Shown: positions 7,881 to 14,036 of the stretch, piece by piece
How positions within the stretch are numbered: the stretch's first letter is position 1
Layout: every line of letters starts with the position of its first letter
From: JADFNO01 sp965369945
GTDB lineage: Bacteria > Planctomycetota > Phycisphaerae > Phycisphaerales > SM1A02
Direction of reading: 5' to 3'
Assembly: GCA_965369945.1 (NCBI GenBank)
Contig: CBDUST010000083.1
Location: forward strand, 1 to 14,861
DNA: 14,861 nt
Translations under genes and position numbers: made by a program
Notes under the pieces: generated by a model
The model's database searches: none
What the model was told of the DNA's origin: nothing
Seen by the model: only the letters and a program-made list of their open reading frames with translations

Positions 7881-7891
7881 GGAGTAACTCC
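7881..7891 (+). promoter_or_regulatory. Ribosome binding site with self-complementary spacer
   Basis: GGAG at 7881-7884 sits 7 bases before GTG at 7892 and fixes that start. The bases CTCC (7888-7891) directly before the GTG are its exact complement, separated by TAA, so the site could close into a 4-bp mini-hairpin that hides the Shine-Dalgarno sequence. Confidence 0.5.
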
Positions 7892-8590
7892 GTGTCTGAT
7901 CGTGTTGAGAACTTAGTCAGGCTATACAACGAGCTTGCGCGCCTTCAGAAAAATATAGGTGATGTATGCAGATTGTCTCATTGCCATAGAGGGATGACCT
8001 GGCCCCGACGGGGAGTGTATTTTTTTATGGAGGACGGTGAATGCAGAACTGACACGGGGCAGGGGTCGAGGATCGTCAGGATTGGTACGCATGCCCTAAA
8101 AATTGGAGCGAAGTCAACCCTTTGGGGACGCCTTTCCCAGCACAAGGGAAATGAAGAATCCGGCGGAGGAAATCATCGGGGATCAATTTTCAGATCACTG
8201 GTCGGTAGGGCTCTCAATAGAGAGGAGCAATGTACTACATGGGGCCAAGGCAACACTGCCAAGGGTGACATCAGAAAAAGAGAAGAGCCATTAGAACGGG
8301 AAGTCAGCTGCGTCATCCGGGACATGCCTTTTCTCTGGTTGGCAATCAATGACAATCCAGGGCCCGGTAGTCTGCGCGGATACCTGGAGAGAAACGCCAT
8401 CGCGCTTCTAAGCAATTACCAAAAGACGCCGATTGATTCTTCTTCCCCAGAATGGCTGGGGCATTCTTGCAATCGTGACAGGGTCAGGAGATCCGGATTG
8501 TGGAACCAGAACCATGTTGATGAAGATTGTGATCCGGCATTTCTTGATACGTTTGCAGCTCTGGTGAACGAACTGGAAGCAACGGCATGA
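7892..8590 (+). CDS. GIY-YIG nuclease-like protein
   Basis: The protein (232 residues, GTG start) carries the ordered landmarks of the GIY-YIG nuclease fold. RGVYFF (40-45) stands for the GIY strand and RIVRIGTH (60-67) for the YIG strand. WGRLSQHKG (78-86) supplies the helix with the catalytic-type Arg80 and His84. Asn94 follows, and YLERNAIALLSNY (164-176) carries the metal-binding-type Glu167 and a late Asn. The spacing is longer than in UvrC or homing enzymes, with an insert of about 60 residues (about 95-155). GIY-YIG enzymes cleave DNA by one metal-assisted active site; here nuclease activity is inferred. The stop overlaps the next gene's ATG by 4 bases, so the two are probably translationally coupled. 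The gene is visibly more AT-rich than its neighbours and uses AGA/AGG arginine and ATA codons freely, which suggests recent transfer. Its substrate is unknown. Confidence 0.7.
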   Translation: MSDRVENLVRLYNELARLQKNIGDVCRLSHCHRGMTWPRRGVYFFMEDGECRTDTGQGSRIVRIGTHALKIGAKSTLWGRLSQHKGNEESGGGNHRGSIFRSLVGRALNREEQCTTWGQGNTAKGDIRKREEPLEREVSCVIRDMPFLWLAINDNPGPGSLRGYLERNAIALLSNYQKTPIDSSSPEWLGHSCNRDRVRRSGLWNQNHVDEDCDPAFLDTFAALVNELEATA

Positions 8591-9234
8591 AGATCGTCAT
8601 ACAATGCGCTGCCAGGAAGTGCCCCTCCGCGGGCACCCTCAAAACGCCAACCGGCAAAGAGGTACTTTTTGTTGCTGCTCCCGCCGAGGCCCCGACGGAG
8701 GGAAAGACTTTCTATGCACGCCCGGATGACCTCTTCGATGATGGGCTGACATGGCGCGATCGTCTTTGGGACTACAACAGTAACGATACAAAGAAAAATA
8801 CCCTGAGTCTGCTGCCCGCCTATCGACTGTATGGGAACAGGGCCTACATCATGCTGGTGGAGAAATTCGGGGTTGAAAGTGTTTTCATTCTCTCCGCCGG
8901 ATGGGGCTTGATCTCGGCTGAATTTCTGACACCGGATTACGACATCACCTTCAGTTCAAATGCAGAGCCGTATAAACGTCGTCGAAAAAAAGATGTGTAT
9001 CATGACTTTTCAATGTTGCCCGATGATGGCGATGATGTGGTGTTCTTAGGGGGGAAGGATTATCTGCCGCTATTTTGCCAATTAACAGCGGGAAAGAGGT
9101 GTATGAAGACCGTCTATTATAACTCCGTAAAACGTCCGGACTTGCCGTCCGGATTCGACTCTGTGCTGTACGAGACTAGAACTCGGACCAACTGGCATTA
9201 CGAATGTGCGAACTCTTTGGTTAGGGGAAGATAA
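8587..9234 (+). CDS. YaaA/DUF6884-like protein, partner of the GIY-YIG gene
   Basis: The protein has 215 residues. It begins with a strand leading into a Cys-Lys motif, IVIQCAARK (3-11), followed much later by LPAYRLYG (76-83), then SVFILSAGWGLISAEFLTPDYDITFS (98-123; key parts ILSAGWGL and PDYDITF) and VVFLGGKDYLPLF (151-163). This order (CsxxK, ArxLY, ILSAxxGLxxxxxxxxxYD, then a late strand) is what I associate with the DUF6884/YaaA-related group. YaaA proteins bind DNA and limit oxidative damage, and some relatives occur in DNA 7-deazaguanine modification or defence loci (established for those relatives, not for this protein). GGAAG 7 bases before ATG supports the start, which overlaps the upstream stop as ATGA. 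Base composition is AT-shifted like its partner's. There is no signal peptide or membrane segment, so it is probably cytoplasmic. The family link is moderate; the function is unknown. Confidence 0.62.
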   Translation: MKIVIQCAARKCPSAGTLKTPTGKEVLFVAAPAEAPTEGKTFYARPDDLFDDGLTWRDRLWDYNSNDTKKNTLSLLPAYRLYGNRAYIMLVEKFGVESVFILSAGWGLISAEFLTPDYDITFSSNAEPYKRRRKKDVYHDFSMLPDDGDDVVFLGGKDYLPLFCQLTAGKRCMKTVYYNSVKRPDLPSGFDSVLYETRTRTNWHYECANSLVRGR

Positions 9235-9260
9235 CACGACAGGTATGCCGATATGTCGCA

Positions 9261-9289
9261 GCGAGCCGGGTTGTGTCAACCCGGTTCGC
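9261..9289 (+). repeat. REP-like palindrome, copy 1
   Basis: The left arm GCGAGCCGGGTTG (9261-9273) and right arm CAACCCGGTTCGC (9277-9289) pair over 13 positions with a single G-T wobble and a TGT loop. No T-run follows, so it is not a standard terminator. It lies 26 bases past the stop of the YaaA-like gene. Its reverse complement is nearly the same as copy 2. Confidence 0.8.
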
Positions 9290-9348
9290 GCCCGCACACC
9301 AAACCCCGTCCGTTGCGCCGCGGATCACCCCGCCAATCCATTCCTCGC

Positions 9349-9377
9349 GCGAACCGGGGCGACACGCCCCGGCTCGC
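9349..9377 (-). repeat. REP-like palindrome, copy 2 (inverted)
   Basis: The left arm GCGAACCGGGGCG (9349-9361) and right arm CGCCCCGGCTCGC (9365-9377) pair over 13 positions with one wobble and an ACA loop. Read on the minus strand it equals copy 1, wobble position and TGT loop included, except that TT in one arm is GC and AA in the other arm is GC. The pairs change together and the stem is kept. The two copies, in opposite orientation with a 59-base linker, form a BIME-like unit. Confidence 0.8.
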
Positions 9378-9425
9378 TCCCATGGGCATCGCAAGCGCGA
9401 CCCAATTTGAGGAGTCTTGGAACAT

Positions 9426-9454
9426 AAAAACGACTCCCGACCCCGTTTATGGGG
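9426..9454 (-). terminator. Weak candidate terminator of the isomerase gene
   Basis: Read on the minus strand, CCCC-ATAAAC-GGGG (9454 down to 9441) is followed ten bases later by five T residues (9430-9426). The stem is short and the T-run is displaced, so the call is weak, but nothing better lies between the gene end and the REP-like hairpins. Confidence 0.22.
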
Positions 9455-9524
9455 ATTTGAGGTTAGAGCGCATTCGATTAGGCGTCGCGGCTGAAGAATC
9501 GTTACAGAAACGCTCGAGTCTGCG

Positions 9525-10517
9525 CTAGCACCACCAGGGTTTGCCGGGCTTTTCTTGGATGATGACTTCGCCCAGGTAGGCCACAGCCTTTTCCAGCCCT
9601 TCCTCCAGTGACATCAGCGGATCCTCGTGCTCGATGCTGAGCACATCGTCGTAGCCGTATCGCCGCAGCATTGAAACGAACGGCTTCCAGAAGTCGTCCC
9701 CGTGCCCGTAACCACACGTGCGGAACGACCATGATCGGTGCTTCAGGTCGCCGTAATCCCGAGCATCGAGATATCCGTTGACCGGCCCCTGCACTGGATC
9801 AAGCTCGGTGTCCTTGGCATGGATGTAGTACAACAACCCCGCCTCACCGAATTCACGCGCCGCCAGCACCGGGTCAATGCCCTGCCAGAAGAAATGTGAG
9901 GGATCGAGGTTCGCGCCCAGCGGAGTCTTGCCGCGTATCCCCGCCGCTTTCGTGGCCCGCTGCGATAGCCGGATCAGCGTGTCGGGGTTGTAGACGCTAA
10001 AGCCCGGGTGGGCCTCCCAGGCGACTCGCACCCCGTGCTCCTTGCACAGCTTGGCCTGCTGAGCCCAATACGGAACTAGCACATCATCCCACTGGTATTT
10101 CAAGATATCCGGGTAGTCAGGCGGCCAGGCGCAGGTCACCCAATTGGGCATCTTGTCGGTCTTGCACCCGCCCGGACAGCCGGAGAACGTGATCACGGTC
10201 TTGGTGCCGAGCTTGGGGGCGAGCTTGACCGCTGTGACGAACGCATCGTGATCGCGCCTGGCATGGGTACGATCGGGATGGACCGGGTTGCCATGCACCG
10301 CCAGGCCGGACAGGGTCAGCTCATGGTCGGCCAATTTCGCCTTTATCTCCGCCTGTTGCTTGGGGGATGCGTAGACCTTCTTCGGGTCAAAGAACGGCTG
10401 GCCGGGATAACACCCCACCGGCAGTTCGATGGCCTCCAGGCCCAGTTCGGCACAGTAGACGAGGGCATCATCGAATTTCATCCCGGCAAACAAAGCGGCC
10501 ATAACACCGAGTTTCAT
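9525..10517 (-). CDS. Xylose-isomerase-like TIM-barrel sugar isomerase/epimerase
   Basis: This 330-residue protein belongs to the AP-endonuclease-2-like TIM-barrel superfamily that includes IolE-, IolI- and YcjR-type sugar isomerases, epimerases and dehydratases. The expected metal ligands lie at barrel-strand ends: Glu168 in WEAHPGF, Asp205 in NLDPSHFFW (with His208), His233 in YIHAKD, and Glu296 in SIEHED. The start is typical (MKLGVMAALFAGM, then ELGLEAIELPVG). There is no signal or Tat peptide, so it is cytoplasmic. A strong GGAGG 6 bases before ATG at 10517 fixes the start. A CX3C pair (Cys114, Cys118) sits in an unusual loop, FSGCPGGCK. The substrate cannot be told from sequence; planctomycetes have many paralogues, usually tied to breakdown of inositol or modified sugars, but no sugar-pathway gene lies next to it here. 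It ends in PGKPWWC. Confidence 0.88.
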   Translation of the reverse strand: MKLGVMAALFAGMKFDDALVYCAELGLEAIELPVGCYPGQPFFDPKKVYASPKQQAEIKAKLADHELTLSGLAVHGNPVHPDRTHARRDHDAFVTAVKLAPKLGTKTVITFSGCPGGCKTDKMPNWVTCAWPPDYPDILKYQWDDVLVPYWAQQAKLCKEHGVRVAWEAHPGFSVYNPDTLIRLSQRATKAAGIRGKTPLGANLDPSHFFWQGIDPVLAAREFGEAGLLYYIHAKDTELDPVQGPVNGYLDARDYGDLKHRSWSFRTCGYGHGDDFWKPFVSMLRRYGYDDVLSIEHEDPLMSLEEGLEKAVAYLGEVIIQEKPGKPWWC

Positions 10518-10523
10518 GCTTTA

Positions 10524-10541
10524 CCTCCGCAGAATCTGCGG
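10524..10541 (-). promoter_or_regulatory. Ribosome binding site overlapped by a palindrome, isomerase leader
   Basis: GGAGG (minus strand, 10528-10524) overlaps by two bases a 15-base palindrome, CCGCAGA-A-TCTGCGG on the plus strand (10527-10541). As RNA it can form a 6-bp GC-rich stem CCGCAG/CTGCGG with an ATT loop. Because the predicted start of transcription is close by, it could act as an operator or as a leader hairpin that limits ribosome access. Confidence 0.45.
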
Positions 10542-10543
10542 CA

Positions 10544-10549
10544 AATATA
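10544..10549 (-). promoter_or_regulatory. -10 box for the isomerase gene
   Basis: TATATT on the minus strand matches the -10 consensus at five of six positions and lies about 26 bases upstream of the ATG. The region 17 bases further up (TGTGAA) is a poor -35 match. A loose inverted repeat GCCCTG/CAGGGC (10551-10576), centred near TCTAGA, spans the spacer and may be a regulator site. Confidence 0.33.
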
Positions 10550-10649
10550 GGCCCTGGGCATCTAGATTCACAGGGCAGCTTCGCCGATGTCGAGGGTGTC
10601 GGCAAGCCCACGATTGACCAGCCGCGCCACCGTCGGCGAGAATACCGCC

Positions 10650-12077
10650 ATGCAGCAAACACTTCGCTTGATCGCTGTGATCCCCTTAACCGTGGCCCTG
10701 CTGCTAGCGGCAGCGGCTTCCTGGGCCACCTCTACGGCCACGCAGCCGGCCCAGACACGCGATCGCGTCATCGTTCAGGTCGACCGCAATCTCGAGGTTG
10801 CCGGGTACGTCGAGGACGAGGACGCTGAGCTCATTGTCATTCGCGATCAGAAAGATCAAGTTCAAAGCTTCGTCAAGGCTCGCATCTCTCAGATCGTCCG
10901 GCTGGTGAACCCCAAGCCAAACCAGCTAGGAACGGTGGTCCTGCGCAACGGCCAGACTCGTCAGGGCGTCGTCATCGAGGACACATTCGAGCACGTGCTG
11001 CTGGAAGTGGACGGGATTCGCGCCAAGCTCGTGCGTGAGGCGGTTGACTATGTCGTGCTCGAGCCGACATTCCAAGAGCGCTACGAGCGGTTCAAGGCCG
11101 CGCTCACCCCAAACATGCACGAGCAGCATTTCAGCTTGTGCAGGTGGTTGTTGGAGCTGCGTGAATACGAATTGGCCAAGAAAGAACTGACCGAGCTCAT
11201 CAAGAACAAGCCGACGCCTCAAGCACAACGCCTGTTGACGATCGTCAATGCACAATTGGCTTTGGTGAAACCATCGGATCGTTCCGCAGAGGATCAACAG
11301 ACGGAGAGCGCGGCGTTGCCCACCGGTGCTGCCGACCCCAGAACGGGTCCGGTCCTCGAACAGGATCTGCTTCCGAAGGAGATCATCACTCGCCAGGACG
11401 TCAATACGATCCGCGTGTTCGAGATCGACTTCCACAATCCGCCGCACGTGACGATTAGTGCCGACACGATCCGCTCGTTGATCGAGACGTACGGATCCAG
11501 CAAGTTGATCCCCATGGGAAGCGCGCGAACAGCAATGTTCCGCGCCGAGCCGCTCGAGATCGTCAACCTGATGTTCCAGCTCAGGGCCCGGGAGCTGTAC
11601 CCCGAGATCGTGGTTGAGACCGAGCCCTATTCGCTGAACCTGTTCCGCCGGCGCGTTCATGACAGCTGGCTCACCAAGAACTGCGCCACCAGCCGGTGCC
11701 ACGGAGGCGTTCACGCAGGGCGGTTCTTCCTGCACGGCCGCGGTCACAAGAATGATCGCGTCCGATACACGAATCTGTTGATTCTGGAACGACTGGACCT
11801 GGATCCGCAGTGGCCCTTGATTAATTACGACGAGCCCACAATGTCGCTGATCGTCCAGCATGGCCTACCCCGAACCCTGGCCCGCAAGCCCCATCCGGAC
11901 GTCCCGGGCTGGAAACCCGTGTTCAACCGCAACAACCAGCGGATGCTGGAGGACACGGTCGAGTGGATCGAGGCGATGCTCCGGCCCCGGCCGGAGTATC
12001 CAGTCGAATACGACCCGCCCCAGCTCGTTGGGGGTCAGTCCACGGGTTCACCGGCCAAGGGTCGGGTGCCCCGCTGA
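10650..12077 (+). CDS. Secreted protein of unknown function with a CX4CH haem-type motif
   Basis: I place the start at ATG 10650 rather than the in-frame ATG at 10587, because 10650 opens a clear signal peptide (MQQTLRLIAVIPLTVALLLA, then AAASWA, cleavage after about residue 26). The product has 475 residues. Residues 30-150 alternate short beta strands (RVIVQVDRNLEVAGYVE, GTVVLRNGQTRQGVVIED) like a small-barrel domain. A helical, TPR-like part follows (about 155-220). The C-terminal part holds NCATSRCHGG (Cys345, Cys350, His351), a CX4CH variant of the haem-c site, then FFLHGRG, YTNLLILERL, PLINYDEPTMSLIVQHGLP and WIEAMLRPRPEY. I recall similar tails in planctomycete envelope proteins, where CXnCH domains are frequent; no function is established. 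It is probably periplasmic. It is divergent from the isomerase gene, and the lipoprotein gene follows after 114 bases. Confidence 0.75.
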   Translation: MQQTLRLIAVIPLTVALLLAAAASWATSTATQPAQTRDRVIVQVDRNLEVAGYVEDEDAELIVIRDQKDQVQSFVKARISQIVRLVNPKPNQLGTVVLRNGQTRQGVVIEDTFEHVLLEVDGIRAKLVREAVDYVVLEPTFQERYERFKAALTPNMHEQHFSLCRWLLELREYELAKKELTELIKNKPTPQAQRLLTIVNAQLALVKPSDRSAEDQQTESAALPTGAADPRTGPVLEQDLLPKEIITRQDVNTIRVFEIDFHNPPHVTISADTIRSLIETYGSSKLIPMGSARTAMFRAEPLEIVNLMFQLRARELYPEIVVETEPYSLNLFRRRVHDSWLTKNCATSRCHGGVHAGRFFLHGRGHKNDRVRYTNLLILERLDLDPQWPLINYDEPTMSLIVQHGLPRTLARKPHPDVPGWKPVFNRNNQRMLEDTVEWIEAMLRPRPEYPVEYDPPQLVGGQSTGSPAKGRVPR

Positions 12078-12147
12078 TCAGTCTTGCGGTCACTGTGGAA
12101 CCGACCCGATCTGGCGATCGAACCTTACGCAGCGGGTGTGGGACTGT

Positions 12148-12153
12148 TACACT
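12148..12153 (+). promoter_or_regulatory. Possible extended -10 promoter of the lipoprotein gene
   Basis: TGTTACACT (12145-12153) fits the extended -10 form TGnTAnACT loosely, and the putative start near 12160 would leave a leader of about 32 bases with the ribosome binding site. No -35 box is evident. Confidence 0.28.
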
Positions 12154-12180
12154 GGCGGGTTCTTCCGTTTCCCTATCAAC

Positions 12181-12185
12181 GAGGG
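12181..12185 (+). promoter_or_regulatory. Ribosome binding site of the lipoprotein gene
   Basis: GAGGG lies 6 bases before ATG at 12192. It settles the start at 12192 in preference to the in-frame ATG at 12084, which lacks such a site and would add a non-signal-like extension. Confidence 0.6.
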
Positions 12186-12191
12186 TGCCTT

Positions 12192-13559
12192 ATGAGTAAT
12201 CCGGACCGATTCAACGTCATCGCCACATGCGGGCTTCTGCTGGCCGGCGCCCTATTTTGCAGCGGCTGCGAGGATAGCTCAGCGGCCCGGCAGGCTGAGG
12301 TCCAGGCCAAGCTAGCAGACGTAAGCCGCGACCTCGGCCAGATGCCGGTGATCTTGTCCGGTGCCAGTGATCAGGCCCGGGCCGAGGCTGAAAGAAAGCT
12401 CAACGATCTGCTCAGGACCTTGAACGATGCCGATGGCGGCGCCCCGGGTCAGCAATCTGCTGCCTCGCTTCTGGCCTCGAACGTACACCGCAAAATCGCC
12501 CACCTGACGTTGGCGGAGACGGCCAAGTTGGAAGCCGACCAACGAAGCCGGCGAGATACGCTGTTTGGACTGATCGACGCCGCTGGACAACTCAGCGCCG
12601 TAGCAGGGAGCCTCGAAACCATTGATACACAGACCCAGCAGCAACACCTCGCTGCTAATCGACAGAGCGCCCAAGCTCGCCTCACTGCATACGGCGAGCA
12701 AATGGCAGCCGCCGACGCTCCGATCGCCGCCCTGACCACCGCCAACCGAACCGATCAGGAGCAGATCGACCAACTTCGAGCACAATCCAATGATCTGATG
12801 CGAGAAGCGAACGACCTGGGACGGGCCGCCGGCTACGGGGCCTACGAACAGTCCGTACAGTTGGATCGTGATGCCGACCGCGTTCAGTACGATGTCTCCC
12901 AGCGCGATTTGGAATTGGAGTTCTCGCTGCGCCCGGAACAGGCGCTGGCCCAAAAGCAAGCCGACCAGACCCAAGACATGATCGCAGCAATCGATGGATC
13001 TAGCGCCGCGATCGAAGGCTTGGCCCAAACGTTCGGTGATGAGGCTCACTTAGCCAGAGCAACAATCGGCCAGCTTCGCCAGACGATTGTGGCCGAACTC
13101 GACGAGTTGAACCGCACCAGAGCTGACGAACTCCAGGGCCTTTACAAGAAAGCGGCGATGCAACTCGTGGCCGCGACCCAGGAAGCTGAAGCGGCCGCAC
13201 GGCTCGGGCGAAACGAGCAGGCGCATGCAGGAAGGATCGGAGCAGCCCACGCATCCCAAGAGCTTGGGCAAATGCACTGGTCAGCGGCACTGGCCTGGCG
13301 AGACCATATCAGGCTGCTTGAGCGCATCGAAGCCTCCTCCGGCGCGCTGGAAAGCGCCTCGATGGTTAGCGCACAACTCAACACCGCCCGCACCGCCCGT
13401 TCCGACGCTCGCCGAGACTCCAAGGACGCCTACACCAAGGCCGGGGAAGAGCTTGATCGGATCACCGGCCGCGCTGCCGGTCCCCAGTTGGAGACCCTCA
13501 AGCAGGATGTGCAGGCCGCCATCGACGCACTCTCCAGCGACGATGCTACCGACGGCTAA
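12192..13559 (+). CDS. Coiled-coil lipoprotein of unknown function
   Basis: The 455-residue product starts with a lipoprotein signal, NVIATCGLLLAGALFCSGC, with Cys26 as the likely lipidated residue; position -3 is Cys instead of the usual Leu, a mild deviation. The rest is almost wholly helical, very rich in Ala, Gln, Glu, Asp and Arg, and almost free of Cys, Trp and Pro, as in long coiled coils. Heptad-like stretches occur at about 30-80, 110-300 and 330-450 (for example QIDQLRAQSNDLMREANDLG). There is no catalytic motif. It probably sits in the membrane and extends into the periplasm as a spacer or scaffold, a layout known from coiled-coil lipoproteins in general. It lies between the CX4CH secreted protein and a small membrane protein on the same strand, so an envelope complex is possible but unproven. 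Confidence 0.75.
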   Translation: MSNPDRFNVIATCGLLLAGALFCSGCEDSSAARQAEVQAKLADVSRDLGQMPVILSGASDQARAEAERKLNDLLRTLNDADGGAPGQQSAASLLASNVHRKIAHLTLAETAKLEADQRSRRDTLFGLIDAAGQLSAVAGSLETIDTQTQQQHLAANRQSAQARLTAYGEQMAAADAPIAALTTANRTDQEQIDQLRAQSNDLMREANDLGRAAGYGAYEQSVQLDRDADRVQYDVSQRDLELEFSLRPEQALAQKQADQTQDMIAAIDGSSAAIEGLAQTFGDEAHLARATIGQLRQTIVAELDELNRTRADELQGLYKKAAMQLVAATQEAEAAARLGRNEQAHAGRIGAAHASQELGQMHWSAALAWRDHIRLLERIEASSGALESASMVSAQLNTARTARSDARRDSKDAYTKAGEELDRITGRAAGPQLETLKQDVQAAIDALSSDDATDG

Positions 13560-13604
13560 GCTCGTCCCTTGAACGTGCGAATCGATTGACCGTTCCTCGC
13601 CCTC

Positions 13605-13994
13605 ATGCAGGCTGTAACACAATCACAGGGCCAACCCGCTGTCTTTCGTTCCCGCTGGTTGTTTGTCGCCAACGGTCTCTACTACATCATCGCAGCGCTC
13701 ATTTTGGGTGTTGTTTGCTACCTGATGCCCAGCTTTCCCGAGATGATCGTTGAAAACGACATGGCGGATTTCGATGACCTGCCGGTCGCGGTTCGCTGGA
13801 TGATGGATCACCGCATTATGATCTCATTCACCGCGCTGCCAATGTTAGCGTGTGGCGTCATTCTCGTTGCCACAACAAAGCTCAAATGGGTGTGGACGAT
13901 CGTCGGACTGCTCGCAGCGATCGTGCCGCTCGCAGCCGTGATGTATTGCTTCATCGCGGCGATGGCAGTCCTCTACAACCCACCCCCATTCTAG
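13605..13994 (+). CDS. Small three-helix membrane protein
   Basis: This 129-residue protein has three hydrophobic segments, at about 19-41, 72-90 and 95-124. Between the first two is a polar loop (MPSFPEMIVEND, then DLPVAVRWMMDHR). The pattern of helix, PxFxEM, LPxxxR, helix resembles the membrane part of GspF/PilC proteins of type II secretion and type IV pili, where a similar loop follows the first helix. The cytoplasmic GspF domains are absent, so this is at most a resemblance. Positive residues before the first helix suggest the N-terminus is inside. No Shine-Dalgarno sequence precedes ATG at 13605. It follows the lipoprotein by 45 bases and may share its transcript. It converges on queG. 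Function unknown. Confidence 0.65.
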   Translation: MQAVTQSQGQPAVFRSRWLFVANGLYYIIAALILGVVCYLMPSFPEMIVENDMADFDDLPVAVRWMMDHRIMISFTALPMLACGVILVATTKLKWVWTIVGLLAAIVPLAAVMYCFIAAMAVLYNPPPF

Positions 13995-13997
13995 AAG

Positions 13998-14029
13998 CCG
14001 GACCTGCCGAGTCCGCGAGAAAGGTCCGG
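13998..14029. terminator. Shared hairpin between convergent genes
   Basis: CCGGACCT (13998-14005) and AGGTCCGG (14022-14029) form a perfect 8-bp GC-rich stem around a 16-base loop, exactly between the stop of the small membrane gene and the stop of queG. It could end transcription from both sides. No T-run follows on either strand, so Rho-independent action is uncertain. Confidence 0.4.
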
Positions 14030-14036
14030 GTCTCCG

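Larger units (their letters stand above)
7655..7891. other. Intergenic region with clustered inverted repeats
   Basis: No gene is supported in this 237-base spacer. Immediately after the small gene is a short hairpin, GAATG-CGGA-CATTC (7666-7679), followed by a pyrimidine-rich tract. The stretch 7708-7770 can fold into a three-way layout (listed separately). The 9-base string CATTATCGC occurs at 7641-7649 and again at 7858-7866, near both ends of the spacer. The end of the region carries the promoter and ribosome binding site of the GIY-YIG gene. Confidence 0.45.
9235..9524. other. Convergent intergenic region holding a REP-like hairpin pair
   Basis: This 290-base spacer lies between convergent gene ends. 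No coding frame is supported. It contains two large inverted-orientation hairpins (9261-9289 and 9349-9377), a GC-rich linker, and near the isomerase end a CCCC-GTTTAT-GGGG hairpin. A looser inverted repeat, GGAGTC/GACTCC, flanks the A-rich stretch near 9426. Confidence 0.6.

Noticed and set aside
9261..9377. Reading the two hairpins as a CRISPR fragment or as ordinary terminators
   Set aside because: Copies are inverted relative to each other, there are only two, no spacer-repeat rhythm exists, and no T-run follows either hairpin.
10926..11861. Minus-strand open frame (311 codons) opposite the secreted CX4CH protein
   Set aside because: Antisense shadow of a gene with a signal peptide and coherent domains.
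12312..13049. Minus-strand open frame opposite the lipoprotein
   Set aside because: Shadow caused by the repetitive Ala/Gln codon pattern of the coiled-coil gene.
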